Source of the DNA: Schlesneria sphaerica
GTDB taxonomy: Bacteria > Planctomycetota > Planctomycetia > Planctomycetales > Planctomycetaceae
Direction: 5' to 3'
Length of the DNA stretch: 64,000 nucleotides
Assembly (NCBI RefSeq): GCF_044336245.1
Contig: NZ_CP172346.1
Coordinates: forward strand, 6,758,001 to 6,822,000
Numbering within the stretch: position 1 is the stretch's first letter; each line of letters begins with the position of its first letter. The translations under genes were made by a program, and so were the position numbers. Below, one piece after another: positions 1-8,697 of this stretch. The notes under the pieces were generated by a model that was not told where the DNA came from, ran no database searches, and saw only the letters and a list, made by a program, of their open reading frames with translations.

Positions 1-141
1 ACCTCCGTTCCCGAACAAAAAAGGCCTGCGGAATCAAATGTCGAAGCGAAAATGCTTGAAACACGACCCCTCAGAGCGGTAAGACGCGAAACACAAAAGA
101 GCAAAAAGTAAAGAACGCTTCTTAGCGGGATATCATCTGCA

Positions 142-1026
142 TCAGATTGTCGGCGTTGACACCGTCGTCGGAGATGGAAGGGACGAATCAGAAGTTTCTG
201 ACTCAGATCCTTTGTTCGGGATTGGAATCGGTCGCTGAACTGCGATCAGGACAAACAGTGCTGCGATTGTCAGAAACATCAGTCTGTTCAGTGTTCCTTC
301 GGGAATGGACATATCTGAACGTTCGAGCTGAAACAGCACTGCAGAGAGTGGCGAATAGATTAGCGCTGCAAGCGCCCCTCCCACCGCGCCGGAGATCAGA
401 CGCTGCAGGTAGCCAATCGAATCTGTCCTGACCGAGGTCAGAAGCAATGACAAGCCCGCTGCCATTCCACTCCACCCGACAGCGTGACCGATGATCGTCT
501 TCAATGAAGGGTCCAGCCCGAGTGTCTCAAGGTTCATTAGAAGTGCCGCTTCTAGTACGCCACCGGCAGCGGCGAACGTCCCTCCCAGTAGGCTGCCCGA
601 AAGAGTCGTCCGAAGCATGGTCGTGGGTGAAGAATGTGGAAATGCAAGAAGCAAGCCGAAGAAGGCGCCCGTAGCAGCACCGAAGACACCCAGGCATGAG
701 GCGGTCGTTTTATAGAGGGATGTCCAACGGTTTGACCGCTCTTTTGCCCAGGCAATCGGGTCGTCACGCCGGGCGCGGATTCGATTCGTCATTTCCACCG
801 AGAGATTTTCGACAGGAAATGCTCCATCAAGCGACATGACCGCGGGGAGTGAAGTTGCCGCTCCCAGCAACGCGACGATGATCGTCGTCAGCAGCGAGAG
901 GCGCCGGGATGCCACGTTCGTCGCTGGTGCCGTAATTACTGGCATCGCTGCTTGAACCTTGGTCGGATCCTCTGTGAGGCCCACTTGATCTCTCGGTGCC
1001 GTCGCGAGTGTCGAATCGGAATTCAT
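142..1026 (-). CDS. Multi-pass membrane protein of unknown function
   Basis: I do not recognise a family. The 294-residue product has a polar N-terminal tail of about 45 residues and then roughly six hydrophobic stretches, several rich in Gly and Ala (the G-A-A-T-G-A-F-F-G and G-G-T-F-A-A-A-G-G patches), ending in a Ser/Thr/Pro-rich tail. This suggests an inner-membrane protein with small-residue helix packing. The open frame continues 25 codons upstream to a TTG, but the ATG at 1026 is preceded by a good ribosome binding site (GGAAG about seven bases upstream), so I start there. It is divergent from the FGE-like gene and shares with it an intergenic region containing a TTGTATACAA palindrome. 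Function unknown; coding status fairly sure. Confidence 0.7.
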   Translation of the reverse strand: MNSDSTLATAPRDQVGLTEDPTKVQAAMPVITAPATNVASRRLSLLTTIIVALLGAATSLPAVMSLDGAFPVENLSVEMTNRIRARRDDPIAWAKERSNRWTSLYKTTASCLGVFGAATGAFFGLLLAFPHSSPTTMLRTTLSGSLLGGTFAAAGGVLEAALLMNLETLGLDPSLKTIIGHAVGWSGMAAGLSLLLTSVRTDSIGYLQRLISGAVGGALAALIYSPLSAVLFQLERSDMSIPEGTLNRLMFLTIAALFVLIAVQRPIPIPNKGSESETSDSSLPSPTTVSTPTI

Positions 1027-1422
1027 TCGCAGCTTCCTTACGCCGAAAGGGCTGAAAACCAAGGCTGAAGCGTCAGACAGGAGTGATACCGTCGATTGCA
1101 AACGAAGTTGTTACAAAATATAACCAACAATCGATTTGTATACAATCGACAGTGGACACGCAAAGTGCATGCCGTGGGAAGCGGTTCCTCCAAGACGTCT
1201 GTCGCCTGCTGATGACGACCACCCTAGTAAGCAAGATGGGGGGACTACGACACAATTACTGCGACAATTCGTTGCAGAGCTGCCAGCCATGGCGGCTAAT
1301 CGATACCGACGCCCGTGCTTGCATGAATGATCACTACCCTATGAGCGTAAATTAGTGAGCCACAGTTGTCGTAGTGATTTCCTTTTGACCACGTCGTGAG
1401 TGGACTCATAAAAGGGGCGTCA
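1027..1422. other. Divergent intergenic region
   Basis: About 400 bases lie between the membrane protein gene and the FGE-like gene, so promoters for both are expected here. The one clear signal is the palindrome listed separately at 1136-1150. Short frames in this stretch have no recognisable product. Confidence 0.5.
1136..1150. promoter_or_regulatory. Candidate GntR/FCD operator (TTGTATACAATCGAC)
   Basis: The core TTGTATACAA is a perfect 10-base palindrome of the type bound by FadR-subfamily GntR regulators. The 15-mer differs by one base from the sequence 58 bases upstream of the GntR gene in this window (22272-22286). Binding is inferred, not shown. Confidence 0.4.
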
Positions 1423-2649
1423 ATGAGCGAACGTCGGCACCAAACTTGCGAACGGAATCTCCCGCGATTCCTCGTTCTCGAAATCAGACATCAGCGGCGC
1501 CTAAGCGACTCGATTTGCCGGAAAATGTGTATGACGATCCTCCAGGTCAAGACGACGTCCTTGCGGGGAAAGTGGGTTTCCGCGTTTCCAGTTCCGCTGA
1601 TTCTGCTATTGTGTGGTGGCTGCTCGGACCCGTCGTTGTCATCTGACGAGGTCCAATGGCCGCATGCCAAAGTTGAGCTGGCGACGACCGCCTCCCCCCG
1701 GGCGCTTTCCCCTGATCTGGAGACCACGTCTGAGACGGCTGAAAGTTCTCGCTCCGCCGAACCACTCATCAGCTTCCAAAATAGTATCGGTCTTCGCATG
1801 GTCACGCTTCCAGGGGGGCGTGTGCTCATTGGTTCGCCGGAGAGTGATTCAGAAGCCCAGCCTGATGAGAAACCTCAGCACTGGGCAGACGTCAAAGGCC
1901 CGTTTTCGATCGGCGTCTATGAAGTGACCTTCGGCGAGTTCCGAAAGTTTGTCGCGGCAACCGGGTATGAAACGATGGCGGAGCGAGAGAATATGGGCTT
2001 TGCCTTCAATTCGCAGTCCAGGAGACTGGAACCCAAGGCCGGAAGTTCGTGGAAGTCCACGGGGTTTCTCCAAACTGATGATCACCCGGTAATTAACGTC
2101 GCGTATGAAGACGCAATGGCATTTTGTGACTGGCTCACAACAAAGGAACCGTTGAGATATCGCCTTCCCTCAGAACTGGAATGGGAATACGCCTGTCGGG
2201 GCGGAACGACGACGAAATGGAGTTGTGGTGATTCGGTAGAATCGCTGAAAGATTACAGCAACTTGTGCGATTCCAAATTGCAGGCGGCCTATCCCTTTGC
2301 CACATGGTCCGTGGAGTGGAGTGACGGTTTTGCTTTCACTGCACCCGTAGGTACCTTCCGTCCGAATCCGTTCGGACTCTACGACATGCATGGGAATGTG
2401 TTCGAATGGTGCGCTGACTTCTGGCCCGAGGTTGGTTATGACGGGCTTAAACTGCCTCCGTCCGACGAGCCGATTCCTTCCGGAGCCCGAATCACCCGGG
2501 GTGGTTCATTCCTCAGTTTGACCACTTTCACTCGATCTGCCGACCGTGTCTGCCTGCAGCCACAAATTCGAAACTGTATTGTCGGGTTTCGCGTCGTTTG
2601 TACGGATAAGGAACCGCCGGATGCTAAACAGACGGGTGAGTTGCCATGA
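1423..2649 (+). CDS. Formylglycine-generating-enzyme-fold lipoprotein (SUMF1/FGE-sulfatase domain family)
   Basis: The C-terminal 270 residues form an FGE-sulfatase (PF03781) domain: an opening with M-V-x-L-P-G-G and I-G-S-P, then GLYDMHGNVFEWCADFW, RITRGGSF and the closing VGFRVVC. Upstream is a hydrophobic segment ending LILLLCGGC, which reads as a lipoprotein signal, so the protein is probably anchored on the outside of a membrane. Aligned by eye to human FGE, the second catalytic cysteine falls on Ser (R-S-A-D-R), so true formylglycine-forming activity is doubtful; many bacterial members of this fold have other roles. The start is uncertain: the ATG at 1423 has a strong AAAGGGG site, but the signal peptide fits better with ATG at 1525 or 1531. 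The stop overlaps the next gene (ATGA). Confidence 0.8.
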   Translation: MSERRHQTCERNLPRFLVLEIRHQRRLSDSICRKMCMTILQVKTTSLRGKWVSAFPVPLILLLCGGCSDPSLSSDEVQWPHAKVELATTASPRALSPDLETTSETAESSRSAEPLISFQNSIGLRMVTLPGGRVLIGSPESDSEAQPDEKPQHWADVKGPFSIGVYEVTFGEFRKFVAATGYETMAERENMGFAFNSQSRRLEPKAGSSWKSTGFLQTDDHPVINVAYEDAMAFCDWLTTKEPLRYRLPSELEWEYACRGGTTTKWSCGDSVESLKDYSNLCDSKLQAAYPFATWSVEWSDGFAFTAPVGTFRPNPFGLYDMHGNVFEWCADFWPEVGYDGLKLPPSDEPIPSGARITRGGSFLSLTTFTRSADRVCLQPQIRNCIVGFRVVCTDKEPPDAKQTGELP

Positions 2650-3155
2650 AAGATTCTGTCCGTCAACGGATGGCGGTCAGCGTTGCGGTGCTCGCACTCG
2701 CGCTGTGTGCGCAGCATCTCGGTGCGAGTCACTCCCGAACTCGCTTGCTCGAGAATTCATCTCCATCCGTGGTTCCAGGTGAACGACTCATTCTCGAGAT
2801 GCGGGGGGGCGACCTTCACTGGACCATGCGGTATCCGGGGCCCGACAAAAGATTGCACACGGCTGATGATGTATGCACGCAAGGACCATTTCATTTGCCC
2901 AGAGGCGTCGCAGTCACGCTTCAAATGAGCAGCGGCGATTACCTTTATTCAATTTCACTCCCTTCGCTGCAACTTCGGCAGATGGCAGTACCTGACCTGC
3001 AATTTGAGCTGGAAATTCCCCCCTTGCGTCACGAGTCGCTCGAGTTCGTCGGTGATCAGTTTTGTGGCGGAAGTCACCGTCGCCTGTCAGGACGCTTCAT
3101 TGTCGATCCCGCTGAGAATTTTCGACGTTGGGTAAGTACCTGCGAACCGCGTTGA
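2646..3155 (+). CDS. Degenerate cytochrome c oxidase subunit II-like (CuA-domain) secreted protein
   Basis: This is a 169-residue protein with an N-terminal signal or anchor helix (about residues 9-25) followed by one cupredoxin domain. Several stretches match COX2: HWTMRYPGPD, H-T-A-D-D-V, a segment aligning with SRDVIHSFxVP (here SGDYLYSISLP), RQMAVP, and C-G-G-S-H-R-R-L followed by S-G-R-F-I-V. Of the usual CuA side-chain ligands, only the second Cys (C140) and the following His (H144) remain; the first His is Tyr, the first Cys is Gly and the Met is Leu. It should not form a normal CuA centre, although a mononuclear copper site is possible. It overlaps the upstream FGE-like gene by four bases and lies just before a SCO1 domain, the usual CuA-site chaperone. 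Homology is inferred by eye from motif order. Confidence 0.7.
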   Translation: MKDSVRQRMAVSVAVLALALCAQHLGASHSRTRLLENSSPSVVPGERLILEMRGGDLHWTMRYPGPDKRLHTADDVCTQGPFHLPRGVAVTLQMSSGDYLYSISLPSLQLRQMAVPDLQFELEIPPLRHESLEFVGDQFCGGSHRRLSGRFIVDPAENFRRWVSTCEPR

Positions 3156-3194
3156 TCGCCGTGCCCGAAGAGATTTTGACGAGAGAGATGGCCT

Positions 3195-5696
3195 GTGGCC
3201 GTGAGAGTCGTAATGCACCGATCAGCATGTACCACGTTCCTGTTCTCCGGAATCGTCGGAGTCGTATTCCTGATGGGGTGCGGCCGAGATTCGGCACCAA
3301 GCGCAGCGGTCGAGGTTCCTGTTGCGGTGGAATCCAAGTCCGATGATCAGGACCGCCCTGCGCGAGAGGACAGGTTGCCCGTCTTGGGAGAAATTCCTCC
3401 CTTCTCTCTTGTCGACCAGTCAGGAGAAATCGCTCGTTCCAGCAAGTACTACGGCAAAGTCTGGCTCGCCAATTTCATCTTCACTCGTTGTACTTCGACG
3501 TGTCCTCAGCAGACGATGAAATTGGCGGACCTGAGTGACCGACTGAAGACGGAAGTCGCATCGAACAAGCTCAGACTCGTCAGTTTCACTGTCGATCCAG
3601 AGTTTGACACACCCGCGATTCTCTCGCGTTACTCGGAAACTCGCAGGATTGATCATCGCTACTGGGATTTCCTCACGGGGCCGCGTCAGGATTTGTGGGA
3701 ACTCTGCCGGCAGGGTTTCAAGCTGCCTGTACAAGAGGACGTAGCGAATGTTGCCATGCCAATCCTGCATAGCTCTCAGTTTGTCCTTGTCGATCAATTG
3801 GGGCGTGTGCGGGGGTACTACAACGGAATCTCCGAAAGCAGTTTGAATTCGTTGAAACGGGATGTGAAGTCCCTCATCGCGGAACTGAAACCGGTCCCGG
3901 ACGAGATCATGTCCCCTCCCTGGCTCGATGAACGCGCCCGGCGCCAGAGAGAGCAGATCAAAGAGTCTTCAATTTTTCATCAGTTCTCTTTTGCAGATCA
4001 CCGGGGTTCGAGCGGCATTGGCTTCGTGAACCGAGTGGTCCCCGATGCTGCAAAGCGGTATCAGGCGACGCACTACGATCACGGAAACGGAGTTGCCGCC
4101 GCCGACGTCGATGGCGACGGTCTCATCGACCTGTACTTTGTGTCGCAACTCGGAGGTCATCAGCTCTGGAAGAACATGGGGGGCGGGATCTTCCAGGACA
4201 TGACTGAAACTGCGGGAGTCGCTCTGAAGGGGCGGATTGGTGTGACGGCGTCGTTTGGAGATCTCGACAACGATGGCGACCCTGATTTGTTCGTGACAAC
4301 GGTCCGAGGAGGCAATGTCCTCTTCCGAAATGAAGGAAACGGGAAATTCACCGACGTCACGGCAGTTGCCGAAGTCGGTCATGTGGGACACTCTTCGGCG
4401 GCCGTGCTCTTCGACTACGACCGAGATGGCCTGCTGGACATCTTCGTCTGCAATGTGGGGGCGTATTCCTCAAACGAACTGGCCCCGGAGGGTTACCACG
4501 TTGCTTTTCCGGATGCCTTCGCCGGGCATCTGAAACCTGAAGAACGGAATGAGAAAAGCATTTTGTATCGCAATCTGGGCAACCTCAAATTTGCCGATGT
4601 GACGACGGATATGAAGCTGGTTGACGAAAGCTGGTCGGGGGATGCGACTCCACTGGATGCGAACCAGGATGGATGGATTGACCTCTACATCCTGAATATG
4701 CAGGGACATAACGAGTACTACGAAAACATCGGAGGCAAAGAATTTCGGAAGCGAAGTCGCGAGCTATTTCCCAAAACTCCGTGGGGAGCGATGGGAGTGA
4801 AAGTCTTTGATTTTGATAACGACGGACAGCTCGACATATACATCACCGATATGCATTCCGACATGAGTCAGCAGGTGGGCCCGGACAGGGAAAAGGAAAA
4901 GTCTCAGATGGTCTGGCCCGAATCGCTCCTTCAGACGAAAGGAGAAAGCGTCTGGGGGAATGCGCTCTACCGAAAGTTGGGACCGGACTCGTATACCGAA
5001 ATTTCCGACCAGGTCGGTGCTGAAAACTATTGGCCGTGGGGACTGAGTGTCGGTGATCTCAACGCGGACGGGTTTGATGACGTGTTCATCACTGCCAGCA
5101 TGAACTTTCCGTTCCGCTACGCAGTGAACTCGCTCTTACTGAATGAGGCCGGAAAGCGTTTTGTTGACGCCGAATTTGTCGTGGGGGTTGAACCTCGCAG
5201 CGACGGTCGCACTGCCCTTCCCTGGTTTGAAGTTGACTGCTCGGGAGCGGACGAAGGACATCTCGATTGCGAGGGACGAACGGGGCACCTGACCGTCTGG
5301 TCCGCCATCGGATCGCGGTCCTCTGTTATCTTTGATCTGGATAACGACGGCGACCTCGACATTGTTACAAACGATTTCGGATCAGAGCCACTGGTCCTGA
5401 TCAGTAACCTGTCGGACCAGCAGCAGCTGAACTACCTGAAGTTGACATTGATCGGAAAGGGTTCGAACCGAGATGGGTGCGGAGCGGTTGTTGCCATCAA
5501 GACTGCCGACCAGCGTTCGCTGAAAGTGCACGATGGCAAGTCTGGCTACTTATCCCAAAGTGTTTTGCCTTTGTATTTCGGGCTGGGAACGTCGACCGTC
5601 GTTGAGCAGATCGAAGTTCATTGGCCCTCTGGACGATCCCAGACCGTGGCGGGGCCAATAACGGCGAATCAGTCCCTTGTCATTCAAGAAGAATGA
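3195..5696 (+). CDS. SCO1/SenC domain fused to VCBS (FG-GAP) propeller and ASPIC/UnbV domain, lipoprotein
   Basis: The N-terminus reads VVFLMGC, a lipobox, so the protein is probably a lipoprotein exported across the cytoplasmic membrane. Residues about 65-240 are a SCO1/SenC thioredoxin-fold domain with the copper-binding C99-TST-C103 pair and the later His192 in ILHSSQFVLVD, so all three usual copper ligands are present. Residues about 270-730 carry VCBS/FG-GAP repeats with Ca-binding-like D-x-D-x-D-G loops (for example DVDGDGLIDLY). The end is an ASPIC/UnbV domain (GCGAVVAIK, HWPSGR). A SCO1 domain fused to a VCBS-ASPIC propeller is an uncommon architecture. The start is GTG at 3195 with GAGAGAG upstream; ATG at 3213 is possible. 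It lies 39 bases after the CuA-like gene and ends convergently with the minus-strand string. Confidence 0.88.
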   Translation: MAVRVVMHRSACTTFLFSGIVGVVFLMGCGRDSAPSAAVEVPVAVESKSDDQDRPAREDRLPVLGEIPPFSLVDQSGEIARSSKYYGKVWLANFIFTRCTSTCPQQTMKLADLSDRLKTEVASNKLRLVSFTVDPEFDTPAILSRYSETRRIDHRYWDFLTGPRQDLWELCRQGFKLPVQEDVANVAMPILHSSQFVLVDQLGRVRGYYNGISESSLNSLKRDVKSLIAELKPVPDEIMSPPWLDERARRQREQIKESSIFHQFSFADHRGSSGIGFVNRVVPDAAKRYQATHYDHGNGVAAADVDGDGLIDLYFVSQLGGHQLWKNMGGGIFQDMTETAGVALKGRIGVTASFGDLDNDGDPDLFVTTVRGGNVLFRNEGNGKFTDVTAVAEVGHVGHSSAAVLFDYDRDGLLDIFVCNVGAYSSNELAPEGYHVAFPDAFAGHLKPEERNEKSILYRNLGNLKFADVTTDMKLVDESWSGDATPLDANQDGWIDLYILNMQGHNEYYENIGGKEFRKRSRELFPKTPWGAMGVKVFDFDNDGQLDIYITDMHSDMSQQVGPDREKEKSQMVWPESLLQTKGESVWGNALYRKLGPDSYTEISDQVGAENYWPWGLSVGDLNADGFDDVFITASMNFPFRYAVNSLLLNEAGKRFVDAEFVVGVEPRSDGRTALPWFEVDCSGADEGHLDCEGRTGHLTVWSAIGSRSSVIFDLDNDGDLDIVTNDFGSEPLVLISNLSDQQQLNYLKLTLIGKGSNRDGCGAVVAIKTADQRSLKVHDGKSGYLSQSVLPLYFGLGTSTVVEQIEVHWPSGRSQTVAGPITANQSLVIQEE

Positions 5697-5745
5697 CAGG
5701 CGATTCAGGCGAACGGTGTACTCCCGGGGTGAAACGCGATGAACG

Positions 5746-8697
5746 CTATTTCCATGAGCGTAACAAATAGGGAGTCTTTGTACCTTCGATGATTCGATAA
5801 TCGCAATTGAGTTTCAGGGAGGAAAACGACTGGACGAAGCCGTTGGGCCATTCAACGATTATCGAATCGACGGTTGAGTCGTCGGCACATCCAATGACGA
5901 TACAGCGTTGATTTGTGCTCTGATTGCCATCCCCTGCAGTGAGCTGACGAACAATTGTTCTTGCACCGGTTTTTATTCGGACGACCGTGCCGATAGCATC
6001 TCGCTCACAGTTGGTACCGGAAAAGAACAGCCTGATGCCGTGTGCTGTGGGGGACGTGCGATTCGTCAGCAACGCTGCGGGGACATCCAGATGAGTGATG
6101 ACCATGTCTTCGTAACCATCACGATTCCAGTCGAGAAGGGCCATTCCGCGACCGAGGTATGATCGTTCGAAATAATCCCCGACCTTCGCCGGGGTCAGAG
6201 GAACCATCTGTCCGCCGCCGAGATTGCGAAAGAGGGCGGGTCTCATCTGATATGGCTTTCCAATGTCGCTGAGGTTATTCACATGACCGTTCGTAATGGC
6301 GATATCGAGCCATCCATCCAGATCGGCGTCGAGAAACTGTGTCCCCCATCCGACGAGGTTTCGCTTTGGATCTGCCAGGCCGGACCGCACTGATGCGTCT
6401 TCGAACTGGCTCGGTTCGGTTTGAAGGTACAGGGTGTTTGTTTCCCCTTCAAAGTTGGTCACGAACAGGTCGATCAACCCGTTTCCATCGATGTCACCTG
6501 CGGCGACACCCATCCCGGACTGAATTCGACCGTCGGCGTTGAGAGCTGATCCGCTTACCAGTCCTTCGTCTGTGAAATGAGGCTCCAAACCATCGGCAGA
6601 TGGGGTGTTATGCAGCAGAAAGTTGGGACCGACATCGTTGGCAATATAAAGTTCGAGGGGACCCGAGTTCGGGAACCTGGCTGCAATGACGCCAAGACCC
6701 TTACCGACGAAGTTCCCGACACCGGCAGAGGACGTTCGATCATCGAAGCTTCCATCCCCCTGATTGAGATAGAAGCGATCATGGGACCCAGGGAAGGATT
6801 GAGGCAGACAGGAGCGGGCGATGCCATCACTTCCGCCGCAGACTCGGTCCCACAGGTCGTCGCCCGCGAGATAGTTGACCACGTAGATGTCTGGGAAACC
6901 GTCTCCAGAGAAGTCAGCAATGACTGCGCTCGCCCCGTAGTCGTGGTCCCCAATTCGCGCTTGTTGGGTGACATCCATAAACGTCCCGTCACCCTGATTC
7001 AGAAACAACCGATCGGCTTCGCTGTTCGCGACATAAATGTCAGGGAAGCCATCACCGTTGATGTCTCCGATCGACGCTCCCTGGCTGAAACCACGCTCGA
7101 CAAGTCCTGCGTACTCCGTCACATCGCGGAACGATCCGTTCCCTAGATTACGGTGCAGACGGTCTGTTTCCGTTCGCTCAGTTCCGGCCGGCCAGTCCCC
7201 CCCTTGAGGAAAATAGAGGTCGGGCCACTCATCGCGATCGAAGTCGATGACGGACACACCCCCACCGGTGACCTCAAACATATGCTTGATTCCTTCGGCA
7301 GGACTTCCGCCATTGATGAATTGGAATGAGAGGGTGGCGCTCGCGGTTGAGTCCTCGAATTGAATTGACGACTCGGCGATGGGCTGAACCTTGGAGAGAG
7401 ACGAGGCGCTCTCCGATGACGAAGGTTTGTCCCATGCCCAGTCCGACAAATCAATCTGCAATGCGGGGGACGATCCGGGATGCGAGCGGGTCAGTATTTC
7501 CCCGGCAACGAACGCGGGTTCAGTGACACGTCTCGGGACGGAACCTTTCTTTTGCTGAAATCCAGCAAGGATGCGGGTCCACGCTGTATGTTCCACTTCG
7601 AGCCCGCACCTGTGGGCGGCTTTCTGAGCCAGTTTGAGATGAAACTCTTCTCCCACGCGGAACGCGAGTTCGGCAGCGCGAGCATATTCCTCCAACAGGC
7701 TGGCTCGCTGCAGGAAGGTCTCGGCTTCGGAGTTTCGGCCAAGCTGAAGCAAGTGTTGCCCAAGTCGATAACTTGCCGTTGCCTGCTCAGGATCGCGTCG
7801 TAGTACTTCCCAGTAGCAGCGAGCGGCCGACATGGCTTCGCCGCGTCGGCTGGCCAAAACAGCACGAACGTACCAGATTCCCGGATGGTGATTCTCTTGT
7901 CGCGAAGCGTCCCACCACTCGGGAATGTCCTTCGTTGATTCATCTGTGATCATCATCAATCCCCAACGCGACAACGCCTCGGAAGCGTGTGCGGGGGAAC
8001 GGAGCGCGGTCCGAAACGCTCGCTCAGCCTGAAGTTGATGACCCTGTTCTGCCATGAGCCGTCCCCAGCCGAGTATGGCAGCAGGGTCGCTGTCGTTATG
8101 GCTCAGATACTGTGTGATCACTTTAGGGTCGTCCATCGCTCGATCGCCCAGAGCGATCAAATAGATGTCAGTTTCCGTCGGTGAGCCAGAGTTGATGAGA
8201 GCAAGGCGATGGGGAAGAGCCTCGTAGTTGCGTGACTGAAGGCCCAGAATATAGGCCATTCGATTGTGGGCTTCGGCGTGAAGTGGATTCTGCTTCAAGG
8301 CACGGCGGAACATCCCTTCCGCCTTCGAAAGCTGGAAACCCCGGAACAGATAGAGATCCCCCGCGGCACAACGGGCCTTGACCGAGATGCTGCTACCGTC
8401 ATCAGGAATCCGGTTGAAATGGTCGGTTGCTTCTCGCCAGCTACCTGTCTCGCGTAGTGTCAGGGCGATGAGATAGATCGCCTCGCTGGACTGGGAATCC
8501 TGCTTCAGCAAACGTGCCGCGTAGCGTTCTGCGTCAGCGATTCGTTTCTGTTCGACCGCTTCGATCCCTCGCCGAAACAATTCGTCTGAGGATAGCCATT
8601 CCCGCGTTGCCAGCCACCCGAGAATACAAACTGACACCGCGACGAATGTCACGCCGGTGAACAGTGGACCTGTGCCCCAGGATTTCGCTGAAGTCAT
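5746..8697 (-). CDS. TPR protein with VCBS propeller and ASPIC/UnbV domain
   Basis: This 983-residue protein starts with one membrane-anchor helix (about residues 11-29). Tetratricopeptide-like helical pairs follow to about residue 370 (for example A-x-R-Y-A-A-R-L-L and E-A-H-N-R-M-A-Y-I-L), then VCBS/FG-GAP repeats (FDRDEWPDLYFPQG, GDINGDGFPDIYVAN, DIDGNGLIDLFVTNF) and a C-terminal ASPIC/UnbV domain (R-D-A-I-G-T-V-V, EWPNGF). Such proteins are periplasmic or surface-located and probably bind protein or polymer partners; no enzyme active site is visible. The ATG overlaps the stop of the upstream ASPIC gene (ATGA), so the two are almost certainly co-translated. It is the last gene of the minus-strand string. 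Confidence 0.88.
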   Translation of the reverse strand: MTSAKSWGTGPLFTGVTFVAVSVCILGWLATREWLSSDELFRRGIEAVEQKRIADAERYAARLLKQDSQSSEAIYLIALTLRETGSWREATDHFNRIPDDGSSISVKARCAAGDLYLFRGFQLSKAEGMFRRALKQNPLHAEAHNRMAYILGLQSRNYEALPHRLALINSGSPTETDIYLIALGDRAMDDPKVITQYLSHNDSDPAAILGWGRLMAEQGHQLQAERAFRTALRSPAHASEALSRWGLMMITDESTKDIPEWWDASRQENHHPGIWYVRAVLASRRGEAMSAARCYWEVLRRDPEQATASYRLGQHLLQLGRNSEAETFLQRASLLEEYARAAELAFRVGEEFHLKLAQKAAHRCGLEVEHTAWTRILAGFQQKKGSVPRRVTEPAFVAGEILTRSHPGSSPALQIDLSDWAWDKPSSSESASSLSKVQPIAESSIQFEDSTASATLSFQFINGGSPAEGIKHMFEVTGGGVSVIDFDRDEWPDLYFPQGGDWPAGTERTETDRLHRNLGNGSFRDVTEYAGLVERGFSQGASIGDINGDGFPDIYVANSEADRLFLNQGDGTFMDVTQQARIGDHDYGASAVIADFSGDGFPDIYVVNYLAGDDLWDRVCGGSDGIARSCLPQSFPGSHDRFYLNQGDGSFDDRTSSAGVGNFVGKGLGVIAARFPNSGPLELYIANDVGPNFLLHNTPSADGLEPHFTDEGLVSGSALNADGRIQSGMGVAAGDIDGNGLIDLFVTNFEGETNTLYLQTEPSQFEDASVRSGLADPKRNLVGWGTQFLDADLDGWLDIAITNGHVNNLSDIGKPYQMRPALFRNLGGGQMVPLTPAKVGDYFERSYLGRGMALLDWNRDGYEDMVITHLDVPAALLTNRTSPTAHGIRLFFSGTNCERDAIGTVVRIKTGARTIVRQLTAGDGNQSTNQRCIVIGCADDSTVDSIIVEWPNGFVQSFSSLKLNCDYRIIEGTKTPYLLRSWK

